Positions 19,067 to 27,430 of a stretch of DNA of 64,000 bases are shown in pieces. The position numbers and the translations under genes were made by a program. Source of the stretch: Verrucomicrobiales bacterium (GTDB lineage Bacteria > Verrucomicrobiota > Verrucomicrobiia > Verrucomicrobiales > DEV007); contig PAAG01000045.1 in the NCBI GenBank assembly GCA_002698785.1, positions 149,479 to 213,478 of the forward strand, in the 5' to 3' direction. Each line of letters opens with the position of its first letter. Position 1 is the stretch's first letter. The notes under the pieces are model-generated. The model had not been told where the DNA came from. It did no database searches and saw only the letters and a program-made list of their open reading frames with translations.

Positions 19067-21862
19067 TTAATGAGCTTCCAGCCAGTTTGCTCCAGTTCCT
19101 GACTCCACAACAATGGGGACGGAGAGGGGAAGGGCTGATTTCATGGCGTCTTCGATCTTCGGAACGACTTCGTCTGCCTCTTCCTTGTGTAAGTCGAAGA
19201 CCAGTTCGTCGTGCACTTGCAGGAGCATGCGTGTTTTGTAACCACCTTTGCTCAGTAGGTCGGCGACCTTTACCATCGCAATCTTGATCATGTCAGCTGC
19301 AGTTCCCTGGATGGGTGTGTTGATCGCAGTCCGTTCTGCTGCGGCTCGGATTGTGCCGTTTCGCGAATTGATGTCGCGCAGGTAGCGGCGACGTCCCGAC
19401 ATGGTCTCCACGTATCCATCGCTTTGGGCCTGCTCGATTGTCTTGTCCTGGAACTCCTTAACACCGGGATATTGACGGAAATATTCTTCGATGATCTTCG
19501 ATGCTTCCGAGCGGGAAACTTCTCCGTTCAATCGCTGGGACAGGCCAAAGGCGGATATCCCATAGATAATTCCAAAGTTTACCATCTTGGCCGTTCTCCT
19601 CATATCAGAAGTGACGCCATCGAGATCAACGCCGAAGACACGGGCGGCGGTTGCCGTGTGAATATCGAGTTCATTCTGGAATGCTTCGATCATGGCTGCG
19701 TCTTCACATAGAGAAGCCATTACGCGCAGTTCAATCTGTGAGTAGTCCGCAGCGAGAAGGGTATATTCTTCACTTCTCGGGACGAAGGCTCTGCGAATTT
19801 CCCTGCCTTGGTCTGATCGAATAGGAATGTTCTGTAGATTTGGGTTGTTCGAAGCGAGGCGCCCAGTCGCTGTCATTAGTTGATGAAACGTTGTGTGGAT
19901 ACGCCCCGTTTCTGAAAAAATGGCCTCTGGGAGAGCGTCGACATATGTGCTCTTCAACTTTGCAGCCTCTCGATAGGTGAGAATGTCACGCACGATCTGG
20001 TGCTCCGTGGCGAGTGCTGTCAGGGTCTGTTCGTCCGTTTTGTATTGCCCTCTCTTGGTCTTCTTCGGGTTCTCGACAAGGTGAAGTTTGTCGAAAAGAA
20101 CTTCTCCCACCTGTTTTGGCGAATTGAGATTGAACTCGGTTCCGGCTGCTGAGTAAATCGCCTTCTCTTCGGCGGCGATACGCTCTCCGAGGACGGTTCC
20201 AATTTCCGAGAGGGTATCCCGATCTACTTTGATTCCTTCTGCTTCCATCCCCACTAGCACGGGAACGAGAGGGAACTCGATGTCGTAGAGGATCTGTTCC
20301 TGCTGTGACTTTTCGACCTGCTCACGGAGCTTTGCCGCGAGCTGCCAGGTCACGTCAGCATCTTCACACCCGTATTCTGCGACCTTTTCGAAGTCCGGTC
20401 CGGATCCCGTCATTTCGGCTTCCCCGAATAGGCTGAGTTGGCCGCTCTTTTCTGTTTCTTTTCCGAAAACGGACTCGAACGAGATAGGGGTGTATCCGAG
20501 AATTGACTCGGCGAGGTAGTCCATCTTGTGCCGCTGGTCGGGCTCGACCAAGCTGTGGGCAAGCATCGTATCGAAGATGGGAGTTGCGACTTTGATTCCC
20601 TGCCAGAAGAGAACTCCGATATCAAACTTCAGGTTGTGTCCGATTTTCTCGACATCTGTTTTTTCAAAGAGTGAACGAAATTCTTCGAGGATTGCTTTTC
20701 CCTTTTCGTCTTCGCTGATCTGGACGTATGCCGCTTGGTGCTGCTCCCATGAAAACCCAAGGCCGATGATACTCGCAGTTCTCTGATCGAGTGAATTCGT
20801 CTCAATGTCGAAGCACCACGATTCCAGTTGTTCGAGTTTTGCGATCAGCTTCTCCCTCGACTTCTTGTCGTCGCTGGTGATGTACTGATAGGATTTCTTG
20901 AAGTCGCTGATGGTCTTCAATTGTGCGACCAACTCTCCGCCCTCTTCTGAGGTTGCATGACCGCGGCCTGCCTGGAAGTCAGTTCCGAAAAGCCGCTTTC
21001 CGAGAGCATTGAATTCAAACTCAACGAAGATGGACTTGATGGCTTCGTCATCGCGTTCTGTGATTTTGATGTCGTCAAAGCTCACGTCGACTGGTGCATC
21101 CTTCATGATGGTAACCAGTTCTTTGGAAAGGAGGGCCAAATCGCGATTGTTTTCTACGTTCTCTTTCTGTTTCCCCTTCAACTCATCCGTGTGCTCGAGC
21201 AGATTCTCGACGCTGTTGAAGTTTGAGATCAGCTTGATAGCAGTCTTCTCCCCGACCCCTGGAACGCCCGGAATATTGTCCGAGCTGTCGCCCATCAGTC
21301 CAAGGATGTCGATTGTCTGCAGCGGGTCTTCTACTTGCCAGTTTTCGCAGATTGCAGCTCGATCAAGGATTTGGGCTTCGCTTCCCTGGCGACCGGGTTT
21401 GTAAATCCGGGTCGTGTCAGTGACAAGCTGGGCAAAATCTTTGTCCGGCGTCACCATATAGGTCTCGAAGTTTCCAATTTCTTCGGCTCGTTTTGCAAGA
21501 GTTCCAATGATGTCGTCGGCTTCCCAGCCGGGGCATTCTATCACGGGAATGTGAAAGGCCTCGATCAATCGCTTCACATGGGGCAGCTGAAGGCTCAGGT
21601 CCTCCGGCATGTCTTCCCGTGTTGCTTTGTATTCCGGATAGAGCTTGTGCCGAGGTGTCGGGTCACTTGTGTCGAAAGCCACGGCAATGTGGGTGGGGGA
21701 CTGCTTTTCGAGCAAATCGAGAAGTGTCGTAGTGAATCCGAAAAGGGCCGAGGTATTCACTCGATTCGACGTGTAGATAGGGCTGCGGATCAGGGCGAAG
21801 TGAGCGCGATACACCAGCGCCATGCCGTCCAGGAGAAAGAGTCGATTCGGGGATTCCGCCAT
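19067..21862 (-). CDS. polA: DNA polymerase I
   Basis: A 931-residue family A polymerase with all three activities apparently intact. The N-terminal 5'-nuclease has DGMALVYRAHFAL, ECPGWEADDIIG and GLMGDSSDNIPGVPGVGEKT. The 3'-5' exonuclease keeps DIETNS (about 349-354), HNLKFD and YGCEDAD, so proofreading is likely, unlike in Taq. The polymerase domain has motif A DYSQIELR (about 705), motif B RRTAKMVNFGIIYG and motif C QVHDELV (about 880). It acts in Okazaki fragment maturation and excision repair. It is convergent with tsf and followed upstream by a caspase-like gene 74 bases away. Confidence 0.98.
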   Translation of the reverse strand: MAESPNRLFLLDGMALVYRAHFALIRSPIYTSNRVNTSALFGFTTTLLDLLEKQSPTHIAVAFDTSDPTPRHKLYPEYKATREDMPEDLSLQLPHVKRLIEAFHIPVIECPGWEADDIIGTLAKRAEEIGNFETYMVTPDKDFAQLVTDTTRIYKPGRQGSEAQILDRAAICENWQVEDPLQTIDILGLMGDSSDNIPGVPGVGEKTAIKLISNFNSVENLLEHTDELKGKQKENVENNRDLALLSKELVTIMKDAPVDVSFDDIKITERDDEAIKSIFVEFEFNALGKRLFGTDFQAGRGHATSEEGGELVAQLKTISDFKKSYQYITSDDKKSREKLIAKLEQLESWCFDIETNSLDQRTASIIGLGFSWEQHQAAYVQISEDEKGKAILEEFRSLFEKTDVEKIGHNLKFDIGVLFWQGIKVATPIFDTMLAHSLVEPDQRHKMDYLAESILGYTPISFESVFGKETEKSGQLSLFGEAEMTGSGPDFEKVAEYGCEDADVTWQLAAKLREQVEKSQQEQILYDIEFPLVPVLVGMEAEGIKVDRDTLSEIGTVLGERIAAEEKAIYSAAGTEFNLNSPKQVGEVLFDKLHLVENPKKTKRGQYKTDEQTLTALATEHQIVRDILTYREAAKLKSTYVDALPEAIFSETGRIHTTFHQLMTATGRLASNNPNLQNIPIRSDQGREIRRAFVPRSEEYTLLAADYSQIELRVMASLCEDAAMIEAFQNELDIHTATAARVFGVDLDGVTSDMRRTAKMVNFGIIYGISAFGLSQRLNGEVSRSEASKIIEEYFRQYPGVKEFQDKTIEQAQSDGYVETMSGRRRYLRDINSRNGTIRAAAERTAINTPIQGTAADMIKIAMVKVADLLSKGGYKTRMLLQVHDELVFDLHKEEADEVVPKIEDAMKSALPLSVPIVVESGTGANWLEAH

Positions 21863-21936
21863 TGGGAAACAGAGCGGTTCCGTGGGATGGAATCAAGAGG
21901 ATTGATCAGACAAATCGATCCAGGAATGTGTCGGTC

Positions 21937-23112
21937 CTACTCTCGGTCAATAGGAACACCCAGCGTCTTAAGGACAGCCTCGAGCTTTTGCTTTTCCTCA
22001 ATCAATTCCGGGGCAGAACGTTCGATCTCTCCAATGATATTCGATGCAGCCACGCATTTGTGATATTCTGGGGAGCCTTCTCGGACGGGGCGCCTTTTAT
22101 TGTGCGTAAGCGTATTGATTACGTTGAGGGCGTCGTTATAGCGTTTTCGGTCGGAGTCCATCTTTGCATTGACCTCCGCTAGTTTGATCCGGACTTCGGC
22201 TTCTTTCTGCGATTGAAACTTCACTGCATCGGTCTGCCCGGGAGTAGAAGGCGCTGCCATGTGTTTTGGTTTGGGTGCCTGTGTGATTGGTCCAGGCCTG
22301 AAAGAGAAGGAAAGGGCAGAAGGGTCGAGTTTACTGTACTCCGCAGGCTCATGTAGTACACCGCGGCCTTCAGCGGCGAGCGCTCCGGCCTGCTTACGGA
22401 CCTCAGCTCGAGTCATGGCGAAAACTTCCATAATGGACCGGCCGGGCATTTGAATATGGTTGGAAAGGATCTCGGTAAACAATCCGTCGTTAGCCTGCTC
22501 ACCGGCATCTGCGGAATAGCTGATCAACATACCTGAGGGCGCGGTTACTCTGCCTAAACCACTCTTCGAGCCAGCAAGGCTACGGGTGCCGTTAGGGCCT
22601 TCGATCTCGATAGGATTGTCTCGGCAGGCGTCGAGAATGACGAGTTTCAGATTTGCTTCGGTCTCATCCAGATCATCAAGAACCTTCTGCATAGGTAGGG
22701 AATCGAAGTAAAGGCGTTCCTTCACGCGTCGCACGGTCTCATCACTTCGAGCATCGAACTTGGTGTCTTTTACCAGTAAGTAATTTTCCCCATGAAACTC
22801 AATGCCATGGCCGGCAAAATAGACGACTGCACATTCCGCATTCGTAGCTTCTTCAATGAATGAATCGAAAGCCTGGGAGATGCTTTCCCGGTCAGGATTC
22901 GTGAGAAGGTTTACCGAAAACGGATCTGGTAAAGATTTCAACGTGTTTGCGATGAGCGATGCGTCACGAACCGCAACCTGCAATTGAGCCGCTGCCGGAA
23001 GTTCCTGATACTGGTCAACACCAATGACCAGCGCTACTCGTTCTGCAGCCCAGAGAGGCGCGCACAACGACAGCAGAGAGGCTATGACGGCTGTTCCGGC
23101 GGCCTTCTTCAT
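21937..23112 (-). CDS. Caspase-family (peptidase C14) secreted protein
   Basis: A 391-residue protein with a signal peptide (about 1-22, ending LWAAE) and a caspase-like domain at about 24-260. The catalytic dyad is intact: histidine in VYFAGHG (about 97-102) and cysteine in LDACRDNP (about 156-163). The domain begins with RVALVIGVDQY, as in bacterial metacaspase and orthocaspase proteins. The C-terminal ~100 residues are charged and predicted helical, with a K/E-rich coiled coil and no recognisable partner domain. The substrate is unknown; roles in stress responses are inferred for the family. The gene stands alone on the minus strand. Confidence 0.85.
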   Translation of the reverse strand: MKKAAGTAVIASLLSLCAPLWAAERVALVIGVDQYQELPAAAQLQVAVRDASLIANTLKSLPDPFSVNLLTNPDRESISQAFDSFIEEATNAECAVVYFAGHGIEFHGENYLLVKDTKFDARSDETVRRVKERLYFDSLPMQKVLDDLDETEANLKLVILDACRDNPIEIEGPNGTRSLAGSKSGLGRVTAPSGMLISYSADAGEQANDGLFTEILSNHIQMPGRSIMEVFAMTRAEVRKQAGALAAEGRGVLHEPAEYSKLDPSALSFSFRPGPITQAPKPKHMAAPSTPGQTDAVKFQSQKEAEVRIKLAEVNAKMDSDRKRYNDALNVINTLTHNKRRPVREGSPEYHKCVAASNIIGEIERSAPELIEEKQKLEAVLKTLGVPIDRE

Positions 23113-23251
23113 ATCTTAGAGCGGTGGTTTTAGAGTAGCGGTTCCCAGGATTTCTGGCAACCGTTTAGCATTGACTCGTTTGCGGTTACCTACGGAATCG
23201 AAAGGCACGGATTCCTGATTGAGAGAAATGTATTCAGATGCGTCTGATTGC

Positions 23252-25222
23252 CTACGCTTCCGACTCAATCCGCTCGATTTCGTCACTCATCTCACTCCAG
23301 CGAGAATAGCAACCTTCCAGCTCCGATTCTACTTCTGAGAATCGTTTTGTCGCCTCTGCTGCTTCCTCTCCCTTCTTGAAAAATTCGGGATCGACGAGTT
23401 TCCTCGTCAGTTCTGCTTTTTCCTGTTCCAGGTTGCTGATGGATTGCTCTACCTTCTCGAACTCTTTCTTCAGAGGTTTGAGCTTAGCTGCTTTCTCTTC
23501 TCTCGCTTTCGCTTCCAGTCTTCGTTGCTCCTTGCGACTGAGGCCATCAGATTCTTTCTGGGGTGCTCCTGCTTTCGATGAAGGTTGTGCCGCGCGAGAT
23601 TTCTCCGCCTCCAGATCGGCCTGTTTCTTTTCGATGTAATCGCTGACGTTACCGTAGTAGACCTTCGGGGGGCGATTGGGAATAAACTCAAGAACCTTCG
23701 TGACTATAGGATCGAGGAACGAGCGGTTGTGGGAAACGATGACGTAAGCACCTGTGTAATCGAGTAGCGCTTTTTGAAGCACTTCCTGAGATTGAAGATC
23801 GAGGTGGTTCGTCGGTTCGTCGAGAATGAGAAAGTTCGCAGGCTGAAGGAGCATGCGGGCAAGTGCGAGTCGACCTCGTTCTCCACCTGACAGAACACTC
23901 ACGGACTTGAATACATCGTCACCCCTGAACAGGAAAGCTCCCAGCAGGGTTCTGAGGTTTCCTGCTGCGGCGGAAGTGACGCTACCTTCCATCGTACCGA
24001 GTACTGTCTTTTTCGGATCAAGCTCGTCGGCGTGTGTCTGGGAAAAGTAAGCGATACTCACTTTGTGACCCAGCTCCCGATCACCCGACGTGGGTTCTTC
24101 TGTTCCTGCCAGAATTCTCGAAAACGTCGATTTCCCCGCTCCGTTGACACCTACGATGGCGATCTTGTCCCCACGCTCTATCTCGAAATCGAATCCGTCG
24201 ATCACGTGGTTGTCTCCGTAGTATTTGCAGAGGTTTTCAAATTTGACCACGGTTTGGCCTGATCGCTCAGGCTGAGGAAATCGGAAATCGATGGATGAGC
24301 CTTCTTCTTCGATTTCGATGCGCTCCATCTTCTCGAGCTGTTTGATCCTGGATTGGACCATCTTTGCCTTGGAAGCCTTGGCGCGGAATCGGTTGATTAG
24401 TTTTTCAGCAGTTTCGATCTCTTTCTGCTGATTTCGGTAGGCACGCTCGACCTGTTCTCTCCGAGCGTCCCTTTCACTCAAGTAGAAGGAGTAATTTCCT
24501 GAATACTGCTCTACCCGGCCATTCTCAAAGGCGAGAGTCCGGTTGGTGAGATTATCCAACATGCTCCGGTCGTGCGAAATCAGGATGATCGCTCCTCCGT
24601 ACTGGCGAAGCCATTGCTCCAGCCATTGTACTGTCTCGATGTCCAGGTGGTTGGTCGGCTCGTCCAGTAGGAGGACGGAAGGCTCCTGAAGGAGCAGCTT
24701 TGCCATGGCAATCCGCATCTGCCATCCGCCACTGAACTCACTCGTTTCGCGCTCAAGATCGTCTTGGGAAAATCCCAGGCCATTGAGAACCGTCTCGATT
24801 CTCGGTTTCATCTTGCTGACATCGTGGTGATCGAGCCGGAGCTGTATGTCGCCGAACACTTCCAACAAATCGCCGTATTCTTCGCTCTCGGGATCCGCCG
24901 TCTCCAGTTCCGACTCAACTTCCTGCAATTGAGCCTGCAATTGTTTCACATCGTCGAAAGCTTTGGCGGTCTCTTCAAAAACGGAAGAGCCTTTATGCTT
25001 CACACCTTCCTGAGGCAAGTAACCTACAGTTGTCTGTTTTGCTTTGATAATGCGGCCAGTGTCGGCCGACTCAATACCGGCGATGATCTTCATCAAAGTC
25101 GATTTTCCGGCTCCATTCGGGCCAGCAAGTGACCAGCGCTCCTTTGCCCGGATCGTGAAAGAGAGATCCCGGAAGAGAGTTCGAGCGCCATATTCGATGG
25201 AGACTTTGTCGACTGCCAACAT
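23252..25222 (-). CDS. ABC-F family ATPase (ribosome-associated)
   Basis: 656 residues with two ABC domains on one chain and no membrane part, so an ABC-F protein acting on ribosomes rather than a transporter. Walker A motifs are GPNGAGKST (34-42) and GVNGAGKST (about 357-365), signatures are SGGWQMR and SGGERGRLALARM, and both LLDEPTNHLD and ILDEPTNHLD are present. The P-site interaction linker is charged. A C-terminal coiled coil of ~90 residues after a KESDGLSRKEQRR stretch recalls Uup and YheS, which can bind nucleic acid. The frame extends 44 codons upstream, but I chose the ATG at 25222 because homology starts at MLAVDKVSIEYG and the longer form would run into pgeF. Confidence 0.92.
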   Translation of the reverse strand: MLAVDKVSIEYGARTLFRDLSFTIRAKERWSLAGPNGAGKSTLMKIIAGIESADTGRIIKAKQTTVGYLPQEGVKHKGSSVFEETAKAFDDVKQLQAQLQEVESELETADPESEEYGDLLEVFGDIQLRLDHHDVSKMKPRIETVLNGLGFSQDDLERETSEFSGGWQMRIAMAKLLLQEPSVLLLDEPTNHLDIETVQWLEQWLRQYGGAIILISHDRSMLDNLTNRTLAFENGRVEQYSGNYSFYLSERDARREQVERAYRNQQKEIETAEKLINRFRAKASKAKMVQSRIKQLEKMERIEIEEEGSSIDFRFPQPERSGQTVVKFENLCKYYGDNHVIDGFDFEIERGDKIAIVGVNGAGKSTFSRILAGTEEPTSGDRELGHKVSIAYFSQTHADELDPKKTVLGTMEGSVTSAAAGNLRTLLGAFLFRGDDVFKSVSVLSGGERGRLALARMLLQPANFLILDEPTNHLDLQSQEVLQKALLDYTGAYVIVSHNRSFLDPIVTKVLEFIPNRPPKVYYGNVSDYIEKKQADLEAEKSRAAQPSSKAGAPQKESDGLSRKEQRRLEAKAREEKAAKLKPLKKEFEKVEQSISNLEQEKAELTRKLVDPEFFKKGEEAAEATKRFSEVESELEGCYSRWSEMSDEIERIESEA

Positions 25223-25334
25223 GAAGGCGGCGAATGTAGCGCAGTTCTGGCAGCCTTCTACCGTGGATTCTATGTGGGAAGAATTTCGTTTGTACTGGCG
25301 ATTGACTCCAACGTGAACGAATGTTGCGTCACCT

Positions 25335-26009
25335 ATGGTGTCCCACCAATACATCGAGACCTACCCTGCGCTGTCGAATATGGATGGACTGGTTCACGGG
25401 TTTATTTTGAAACACCCGGAGATTGACGTGAAAACGGACCGTGAGACTGCTCTGCACCGGTTGGAGGAGCATCACATCGCGCAATTGAAGGAGTTAGGAA
25501 TCTCTCGCAGTGATCTTGCAACGGGGCAGCAAGTGCATGGAAATAACGTCCAGATTTGCACACCGGAGAGCGGTGCTGTCGACACGCGGTATCCGGATAC
25601 TGATGGTCTAGTCACGAGCACTCCCGGACAGTTCCTGGGGATTTTTGTAGCGGATTGCGCAGCTGTATTCATGGCCGATCCGGTAAAGAAGGTCTGCGGT
25701 TTGGTTCACTCCGGAAAAAAAGGCACGGAAATGGCAATCGCTCCGGTGGCTATTGAGACGATGATGGATCATTTTGGTTCGAACCCGGAAGATATCATTG
25801 TTCAGGTCGCTCCCTGCATTCGGCCTCCCGAGTACGAAGTGAATTTCGCTTTCAATATCGTCGAAAATTGTGTCTCGGCAGGTGTCCCGGAATCTCAGGT
25901 TTTTGATTGTGGCGTCTGCACAACGAGCGATCCGAATCGCTACTACAGTTATCGAAAAGAAAAGGGAAAGACCGGGCGTTTGTTCGCTGTGATTGGTTGG
26001 CAGGAATGA
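25335..26009 (+). CDS. pgeF: Peptidoglycan editing factor PgeF (YfiH/DUF152)
   Basis: A 224-residue member of the YfiH family, formerly called multicopper polyphenol oxidase, now known in E. coli to remove wrongly incorporated L-Ser from muropeptide precursors. The three metal ligands are kept: His in GQQVHGNN, Cys in VADCAAVF and His in GLVHSGKKGT. The last motif is usually HAGWRG, so the Trp and Arg are replaced here by two Lys. The C-terminal CGVCTT and RYYSYRKEKGKTGR blocks match the family. Its stop overlaps the ispE start by ATGA, indicating translational coupling. Confidence 0.88.
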   Translation: MVSHQYIETYPALSNMDGLVHGFILKHPEIDVKTDRETALHRLEEHHIAQLKELGISRSDLATGQQVHGNNVQICTPESGAVDTRYPDTDGLVTSTPGQFLGIFVADCAAVFMADPVKKVCGLVHSGKKGTEMAIAPVAIETMMDHFGSNPEDIIVQVAPCIRPPEYEVNFAFNIVENCVSAGVPESQVFDCGVCTTSDPNRYYSYRKEKGKTGRLFAVIGWQE

Positions 26010-26875
26010 GCGATTTTCCCGATATGACAGGCGCGTTCGAAATTGACGCGCCCGCCAAGACGAATCTGTGGCTTCGAGTGCTGGGAAAGAGGGAGGACGG
26101 ATTCCATGAGATTGACACCCGTATGGTTTGTCTGTCCCTCCGGGATACTCTGTTTTTGAAATGGCGGGACGATGGAAGAGTGGTGCTCCGGTGTTCTGAC
26201 CCATCTCTTCCCACTGGAGAAGAGAATCTGGTGGTTCGTGCTGTTCGCGCGTTGGAAAGGCATTGCCAGAAAAAACTCGCGTTGAGTATCGATTTGGAAA
26301 AGAGCATTCCCTCAGGAGCTGGACTCGGGGGGGGAAGTAGCGATGCCGCCGCGGTTCTGCGAGCGATCAATCAAATGGCAGAACTCAATCTCAGTGAGGA
26401 GGTATTGTCAGGAATCGCTGCGACAATAGGCTCGGACATTCCTTTTTTTGTCTACGATCGTCCATGCGATTGCAGGGGAAGGGGAGAACTCGTCACACCT
26501 GTGAAGGGAAATCAGCAGCCCAAGCGGTTGGGGATTTTTCTCTGCAAACCCCCTTTTGAGATTGCCGCGGGCTGGGCCTACCAACGCTTTGCTGAGTCAG
26601 CTGAATACAAGGGGTTTCATTACCTTCCCCAAGTGTGTGCCTGGGGTGAAATGGTAAACCATTTGGAGCGGCCCGTTTTTGAGAAGTTCCCTATCTTGGG
26701 GGATATGAAAAAGTGGCTTCTGGAGCAGCCGGAGATTCATGCTGCCCTTTTGTCCGGTTCAGGATCGACTATGCTCGCCATGTTGAAGAATGGTGCTTCC
26801 GGGGAATCGCTGGGCGAAAAAGTGAAGGCCCGATATGGTGAAACGTGTTGGACCTATGTAGGGACGACGGTATAA
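26006..26875 (+). CDS. ispE: 4-diphosphocytidyl-2-C-methyl-D-erythritol kinase
   Basis: A 289-residue GHMP kinase phosphorylating CDP-methylerythritol in the MEP isoprenoid pathway. The opening APAKTNLWLRVLGKREDGFHE is the family's N-terminal signature; the ATP loop PSGAGLGGGSSDAA lies at about 101-115, and the C-terminal LLSGSGSTM motif is present. The frame is open further upstream inside pgeF; ATG 26006 gives an ATGA overlap with the pgeF stop and is the best start. MTGAFEID, seven codons downstream, is an alternative. No SD sequence is needed if translation is coupled. Confidence 0.95.
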   Translation: MSDFPDMTGAFEIDAPAKTNLWLRVLGKREDGFHEIDTRMVCLSLRDTLFLKWRDDGRVVLRCSDPSLPTGEENLVVRAVRALERHCQKKLALSIDLEKSIPSGAGLGGGSSDAAAVLRAINQMAELNLSEEVLSGIAATIGSDIPFFVYDRPCDCRGRGELVTPVKGNQQPKRLGIFLCKPPFEIAAGWAYQRFAESAEYKGFHYLPQVCAWGEMVNHLERPVFEKFPILGDMKKWLLEQPEIHAALLSGSGSTMLAMLKNGASGESLGEKVKARYGETCWTYVGTTV

Positions 26876-26901
26876 TTTCACAGAAGTGAAGTGACAGATT
26901 C

Positions 26902-27366
26902 GTGGAAGAGAGAGACGAAGAGAAAATCGAGAGTGTCCGGGTAGATCTGTGGACGTATTCGGTGCGCTTATTCAAGACTCGAAGTCAGGCCTCAGCCGCC
27001 TGCCGAAAGGCGCATTTGCTTGTGAATGATCAGAAGTGCCGACCGTCTCGCCATATTCGAGTGGGAGACACATTAAAAGTGAAGCGTGGTTTTCTGACTC
27101 GTACAGTCGAAGTGAAAGAGCTTTTGGAAAAGCGGGTAGGTGCCAAAGTTGTTGACGACTATCTGATAGACCAGACCCCGGCTGAAGAATACGAGCGTGC
27201 TGCAGAGATTGCTAAGGCATCGCGAGAAGTCGCACCAAAGCGTGACGCCGGGGCTGGGCGCCCAACAAAACGAGATCGACGAAATCTTGATGAATTGATG
27301 GAAGAAGCTGCTGCAGAGAAAGACCACTTCGATCAATTCGTGAAAACAATCAGGAAACGCCGGTGA
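26902..27366 (+). CDS. S4-domain RNA-binding protein, Hsp15-like
   Basis: A 154-residue protein starting with GTG, 26 bases after ispE. An S4 domain spans about residues 13-60 (VRVDLWTYSVRLFKTRSQAS, then VNDQKC and IRVGDTLKVKR), as in HslR/Hsp15, which rescues stalled 50S subunits carrying nascent chains. The C-terminal half is highly charged (Lys/Arg/Glu) and probably helical or disordered. It could equally be an uncharacterised S4 protein; the domain call is firm and the Hsp15 role is inferred. Confidence 0.85.
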   Translation: MEERDEEKIESVRVDLWTYSVRLFKTRSQASAACRKAHLLVNDQKCRPSRHIRVGDTLKVKRGFLTRTVEVKELLEKRVGAKVVDDYLIDQTPAEEYERAAEIAKASREVAPKRDAGAGRPTKRDRRNLDELMEEAAAEKDHFDQFVKTIRKRR

Positions 27367-27430
27367 ATCTGATAATGCATGAGTTTGCGGCTCGTTTTGC
27401 CTCTCTTCTTCGTGTAGATTCCCCGGATTC

